Under the pieces are notes generated by a model, which was not told the origin of the DNA, ran no database searches, and was given only the letters and a program-made list of their open reading frames with translations. Position numbers and translations under genes: made by a program. A stretch of DNA of 8,707 nucleotides, taken from assembly GCA_035477615.1 (NCBI GenBank), contig DATIKJ010000047.1, positions 1 through 8,707 of the forward strand. Direction: 5' to 3'. Positions 5,997-8,707 of this stretch are shown here, one piece after another. The stretch's first letter is position 1. Each line of letters opens with the position of its first letter. The DNA is from UBA2277 sp035477615 (GTDB lineage Bacteria; Patescibacteriota; Microgenomatia; UBA1400; MFAQ01).

Positions 5997-6014
5997 CTTT
6001 AAATCTTATCCTTA

Positions 6015-6020
6015 GAGGAG
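6015..6020 (+). promoter_or_regulatory. Ribosome binding site deciding TTG 6029
   Basis: GAGGAG sits 8 nt before TTG 6029. It is the only strong Shine-Dalgarno site before any gene in the window and supports the otherwise unusual TTG start. GTG 6022 is in another frame. Confidence 0.75.
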
Positions 6021-6028
6021 TGTGACCT

Positions 6029-6355
6029 TTGAAAAAAAAGCTCGTTAAAATCCAATTTGAACACAATGATGTCCCTTATATCGCCCTTGTAAACAAAAAC
6101 GTGCCAAATGCCATCATTCTCCCCGACCACACAGTACTACACACAAACTGTGTTGTCCTCCACGAAAAAACCGGCCGCCGTCAACGTGGTGCAGAGAGAC
6201 ACACCAAACAAATTTTTAACGGTATTGGTGAGCTTGTTCCCCTTGAAGTTCTCCACCAACCAGGAAACCGCAAACCATTTACTACTAGATTTCCCATCGT
6301 TTTTGCCGAACAAGAAAGCTCTATCTCAACCAACGAAATGCCAGAAGAAGCCTAA
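6029..6355 (+). CDS. Orphan basic 108-residue protein, function unknown
   Basis: The protein starts MKKKLVKIQFEHNDVPYIAL from a TTG codon backed by a GAGGAG site. It has a beta-prone N-terminal half with LPDHTVLHTNCVVLHEK, a strongly basic patch around residues 48-62 (TGRRQRGAERHTKQ), and an acidic C-terminal tail. No membrane segment, signal peptide or recognised domain is seen. The gene is a stand-alone unit with its own TATAAT, ribosome site and strong terminator, which suggests substantial, independent expression. The basic patch could bind nucleic acid or a ribosome, but this is a guess. It has no clear relationship to the divergent operon other than the shared 71-bp promoter region. Confidence 0.75.
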   Translation: MKKKLVKIQFEHNDVPYIALVNKNVPNAIILPDHTVLHTNCVVLHEKTGRRQRGAERHTKQIFNGIGELVPLEVLHQPGNRKPFTTRFPIVFAEQESSISTNEMPEEA

Positions 6356-6367
6356 ATTATCGTTAAT

Positions 6368-6390
6368 GCCCCGCACCAGCGGGGCTTTTT
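6368..6390 (+). terminator. Rho-independent terminator
   Basis: Stem GCCCCGC/GCGGGGC (7 perfect pairs, 6368-6374 with 6379-6385, loop ACCA) is followed by TTTTT. It lies 12 bp after the stop of the 6029-6355 gene. The flanks gttaat (6362-6367) and attaac (6391-6396) are also complementary. Confidence 0.93.
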
Positions 6391-6496
6391 ATTAACATAA
6401 TCTATAAAACTAACAACTTCACTCTTATAATAAAGAAAACAATACCTAAGACGTGCCTATTTTAAAAAAATTTGAGTAGTGAAAAAATCAGTATTT

Positions 6497-7771
6497 CTAC
6501 AGTGAAAAATCCAGCTTCTCATAATCCCCGACTACAGCAATCGACATATTTTCTTTCTTAAATATCTCCGCCGCCAAGGCTTTTATTTCTTCGATACTCA
6601 CCTTCTGCACTCTCTCGATAATTTCCTCGGGGGTATATATTTTCTCGCGGAAAAGTGAGTCTTCCAAAGCCGAACCAAGCACTTCTTCAGGTTTATCAAA
6701 ATCCAAAGCAAGTCTTCCTCGGAAACAATCCTTGGCAATCTCTACCTCCTCAGAATTAATCTCCCATTTATTTCCTCCAGACAAACCCAAACTAATATCA
6801 GTAATCAGTTCTACAGCTTCATTTAACTTATTCTTTGGCAAACCCGCACCTACCATCACACTTCCAGCATCAGTAAACTGATCAGACCCTGACCTAACTG
6901 CATAAGCCCAGCCTCGCTCCTCTCGCACTTCTCTCATCAATCGAGACATCCAACCATCGCCATAGATTATGTTTAGTAGTTCCAAGGCAAAACGCCTCTC
7001 ATCAGTCATCTTGATGCCCCTAAAAGCCATGTATACAGCGGCCTGCTCTACTTTACGAGTGACTAGTTTCACACGAGGCTCAGACTGCTCATTCCAGATA
7101 AATTTATCCTTCTCCGGCAAACTCTTTTTATCATCAATAAGCAAAGCAAACTCCTTTTCAATAAGTGCCAGCATTGCCTCATCGGATCCATAATCTCCCA
7201 CAATGCCCAAAACCATGTTCTCTGCCACAAACCATTTATCAAAATAGGCTCGTAAGTCCTCTACAGTCATCGCCTTCAGACTTTCTACCGTACCGATGAT
7301 TGGTCTGCCCATATTAGTTTTGCCATACAGAAGTTTTTCACACTCCTCTGCCGCTTTACTACTGGGTCTGTCTTCATACATATACAGCTCTTCCAGTATT
7401 GTTCCGCGCTCTTTATCAAAGTGTTCCTTAGGCAACACCGGCTCAGTCACTATCTGACCCACAATCTCTGTCGCCAAAGCAACATGACCTTTGTCCATCT
7501 TCACCCAAAAACCCATCTCATTCTGACCAGTATAGGCATTAAAAGCACCACCAACTCTCTCCACTGCCTCGTTAATATCGTGCATACCTGGATACTTTCT
7601 TGTTCCCTTAAAAACAAAATGTTCCAAAAAGTGCGCCGAACCTGCTTCTTTATCTGTTTCCTCTCGAGAACCAGTACCTATCATCACCCGCACTGTTACC
7701 GACTCTCTTTCTTCCGGTACAAAAACTACTCTTAACTTACCTAAGGTATATATTTTTGGTGAAAATCTCAT
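6497..7771 (-). CDS. M16-family zinc peptidase (insulinase/processing-peptidase type)
   Basis: 424 residues, the usual length of single-unit bacterial M16B peptidases. The inverted zinc motif HFLEH is at 47-51 (His47, His51 ligands; Glu50 catalytic), and the third ligand Glu127 falls 76 residues later in TILEELYMYED. GGAFNAYTG (about 74-82) is a further family block. The second, catalytically inactive half carries the substrate-binding Arg/Tyr stretch LMREVREERGWAYAV. Such enzymes cleave peptides inside a closed clamshell, usually as homodimers, in the cytoplasm or periplasm; no signal peptide is visible here. The ATG follows a minus-strand TACAAT by 6 nt, so the transcript may be leaderless. 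It is transcribed alone; no strong terminator is seen after its TAG. Confidence 0.92.
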   Translation of the reverse strand: MRFSPKIYTLGKLRVVFVPEERESVTVRVMIGTGSREETDKEAGSAHFLEHFVFKGTRKYPGMHDINEAVERVGGAFNAYTGQNEMGFWVKMDKGHVALATEIVGQIVTEPVLPKEHFDKERGTILEELYMYEDRPSSKAAEECEKLLYGKTNMGRPIIGTVESLKAMTVEDLRAYFDKWFVAENMVLGIVGDYGSDEAMLALIEKEFALLIDDKKSLPEKDKFIWNEQSEPRVKLVTRKVEQAAVYMAFRGIKMTDERRFALELLNIIYGDGWMSRLMREVREERGWAYAVRSGSDQFTDAGSVMVGAGLPKNKLNEAVELITDISLGLSGGNKWEINSEEVEIAKDCFRGRLALDFDKPEEVLGSALEDSLFREKIYTPEEIIERVQKVSIEEIKALAAEIFKKENMSIAVVGDYEKLDFSL

Positions 7772-7777
7772 CTCTCA

Positions 7778-7783
7778 ATTGTA
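7778..7783 (-). promoter_or_regulatory. -10 box of the M16 peptidase gene
   Basis: TACAAT on the minus strand ends 6 nt before ATG 7771, so transcription would begin at about the A of the start codon. No consensus -35 is visible 17 bp upstream. Confidence 0.4.
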
Positions 7784-7893
7784 CTGCCTATCAAAAATTT
7801 TTGCGACGAACTTAAAAAGTTTTGTTTCATAGTATATATCCAATTAAAAAATACTTCGCAAAGCCAAAAACCTAGTTTCTTGAGAAGTCGCAA

Positions 7894-7930
7894 ACAAAGA
7901 AAAGGGGCTTGGTTCCTCACCTAGCCCCTT
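7894..7930 (-). terminator. Minus-strand Rho-independent terminator
   Basis: On the minus strand, stem AAGGGGCT/AGCCCCTT (7930-7923 with 7909-7902, 8 perfect pairs, 13-base loop) is followed by TTCTTTGTTT. It would end a transcript coming from the ComEC-like gene or from a small RNA starting near 8117. On the plus strand the following sequence is T-poor. Confidence 0.7.
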
Positions 7931-8161
7931 GTCTCTTTACAAACATACGAACAGTAGATACAAACGTAGACTTACGCGAACACAAACACTTGCAATGTGC
8001 AAACAAACCTAATCTTCAAGAAGCCGCAATCTGATCAGGATTATTGACAGTTAACTTATACGTCTACAAGCCACTTATCAAACAAGGCAAACTTCCAAGA
8101 CAAGGATGTTCTTAGCATCCATAATCATAGTAATTGATTTTTTTCAAAACTACAAGTTCTT
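7931..8161 (-). other. Noncoding region, possible small RNA or leader
   Basis: No reading frame of useful length is seen in this part of the 390-bp gap between the M16 and ComEC-like genes. On the minus strand it holds a TATGAT -10-like box at 8129-8124, hairpin GGATG/CATCC (8120-8116 with 8108-8104), an 8-bp long-range pairing (8105-8098 with 7934-7927) and an inner pairing (8067-8062 with 7971-7966). The first long-range pairing overlaps the 5' arm of the terminator at 7930-7923, so the two are mutually exclusive. The plus strand is rich in CAAAC motifs. This may be a small RNA of about 220 nt ending at the terminator, or simply the 3' UTR of the ComEC-like gene. Confidence 0.3.
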
Positions 8162-8707
8162 TTATTCTCTTTCTGTGAAAACTTGTATATTTTCACCATC
8201 AAAACTCACGCCTACACTTCCCAGAATGTCAGTTCTAAATACTTTTGCTCTTACTTGATCCAAACGCATCAAAGTGTCCCCACTCGGATGATCATAGCTG
8301 TTTTTCGCCCCAACAGACACAACTGCTATAGTTGGCTTCACTTTCTCTAGAAAAGAAATCGACGAACTAAATTTAGACCCATGATGAGGTACCTTTAACA
8401 CACTTGTCTTTTTTAGCACTCCGGCATCAAGTAGTGCTAACTCTGTCTTTTCTCCAATGTCCGCTGTAAACAAAACAGAAAAATCAAAATACCTAACTAA
8501 TACTACCATTGAGTTTTCATTTTCACTCTTTTCACTCTGAGAATTACTTCCTAGTACTTTTTCCTCACCTCTACCTCCCATCAATATATCAAAATATAAA
8601 TCCTTATATCGATATACATCATTATCTCTCGTTTTTTCCACCACTCTGTCAACTTTGTATCGCTTTAATAATCCCTTTAAAGCACCATTGTGATCCTTCT
8701 GTGGATG
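8162..8707 (-). CDS. ComEC/Rec2-like metallo-beta-lactamase-fold protein, 3' part
   Basis: 181 codons are visible and the frame stays open to the window edge, so the start is outside. The first residues, HPQKDHNGALKGLLKRYKVD, match the H-x-x-x-D-H metal-binding block of the ComEC C-terminal metallo-hydrolase domain. Further on are VLVRYFDFSVLFTADIGEKTE (metal-ligand Asp), VLKVPHHGSKFSSS (PHHGS signature) and VVSVGAKNSYDHPSGDTLMRL (third metal site). ComEC is the inner-membrane channel for DNA uptake; this C-terminal domain is proposed to be the nuclease. Without the rest it could be a stand-alone MBL-fold hydrolase instead. Natural competence is retained in many small-genome Patescibacteria. 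The internal GTG at 8644 is not the true start because the homology extends upstream of it. Confidence 0.88.
   Translation of the reverse strand, partial: HPQKDHNGALKGLLKRYKVDRVVEKTRDNDVYRYKDLYFDILMGGRGEEKVLGSNSQSEKSENENSMVVLVRYFDFSVLFTADIGEKTELALLDAGVLKKTSVLKVPHHGSKFSSSISFLEKVKPTIAVVSVGAKNSYDHPSGDTLMRLDQVRAKVFRTDILGSVGVSFDGENIQVFTERE

Noticed and set aside
7931..8010. Recurring CAAAC motifs as a repeat array or CRISPR.
   Set aside because: Spacing is irregular and the unit is only 5 bp; it more likely reflects the A/C-rich composition of this strand.
233..8707. Absence of TGA stops suggested recoded UGA (as in SR1/Gracilibacteria).
   Set aside because: No gene needs an in-frame TGA to keep its domains, and ten TAA/TAG stops are too few to conclude anything. 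Standard code suffices.

Overview
The window looks like a piece of a small, compact bacterial genome, most likely from the Candidate Phyla Radiation (Patescibacteria, perhaps a Microgenomates-like lineage). This is an inference from gene style: a Wzy/WaaL-type membrane protein with C-terminal TPRs and a Pro/Thr tail, a lone M16 peptidase, a ComEC-type metallo-hydrolase, many small orphan proteins, very few Shine-Dalgarno sites, and tRNAs without encoded CCA. No rRNA or other phylogenetic marker is present, so the placement is provisional. All ten stop codons I can place are TAA or TAG, and the standard bacterial code gives intact genes.

Layout from left to right. Positions 1-172 carry no gene but fold into a well-formed branched structure of unknown class. 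Positions 233-2776 (+) hold a two-gene unit: a single-pass membrane-anchored protein, then a large O-antigen-ligase-like polytopic protein with TPRs. Two divergent tRNA-Ala genes follow, GGC on minus (2825-2898) and CGC on plus (2947-3017). The last 22 bp of the CGC gene region are repeated exactly 142 bp downstream, and the DNA between the copies folds into a three-way junction. A small zinc-ribbon protein gene (3185-3352, +) comes next.

Positions 3371-5951 (-) are a tight four-gene operon read right to left: an RmlC-like cupin, a second RmlC-like cupin fused to an unrecognised N-terminal domain, a minimal HAD-type phosphatase, and a ParB/sulfiredoxin-fold protein. The intergenic gaps are 3, 10 and 0 nt. 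A divergent single-gene transcript at 6029-6355 (+) encodes an orphan basic 108-residue protein and ends in a textbook terminator. An M16 zinc peptidase (6497-7771, -), a roughly 390-bp noncoding stretch containing a minus-strand terminator and a possible regulatory leader, and the 3' part of a ComEC/Rec2-like metallo-beta-lactamase gene (8162 to the window edge, -) complete the window.

Functionally, the left part points to surface polysaccharide ligation or polymerisation. The central operon may modify a nucleotide-sugar or related small molecule, but its substrate cannot be read from sequence. The right part covers peptide processing and DNA uptake. The items most worth a second look are the two structured noncoding elements (1-172 and 3020-3161), the cupin/HAD/ParB-like operon, and the pattern of -10 boxes placed directly before start codons, which suggests leaderless transcripts.
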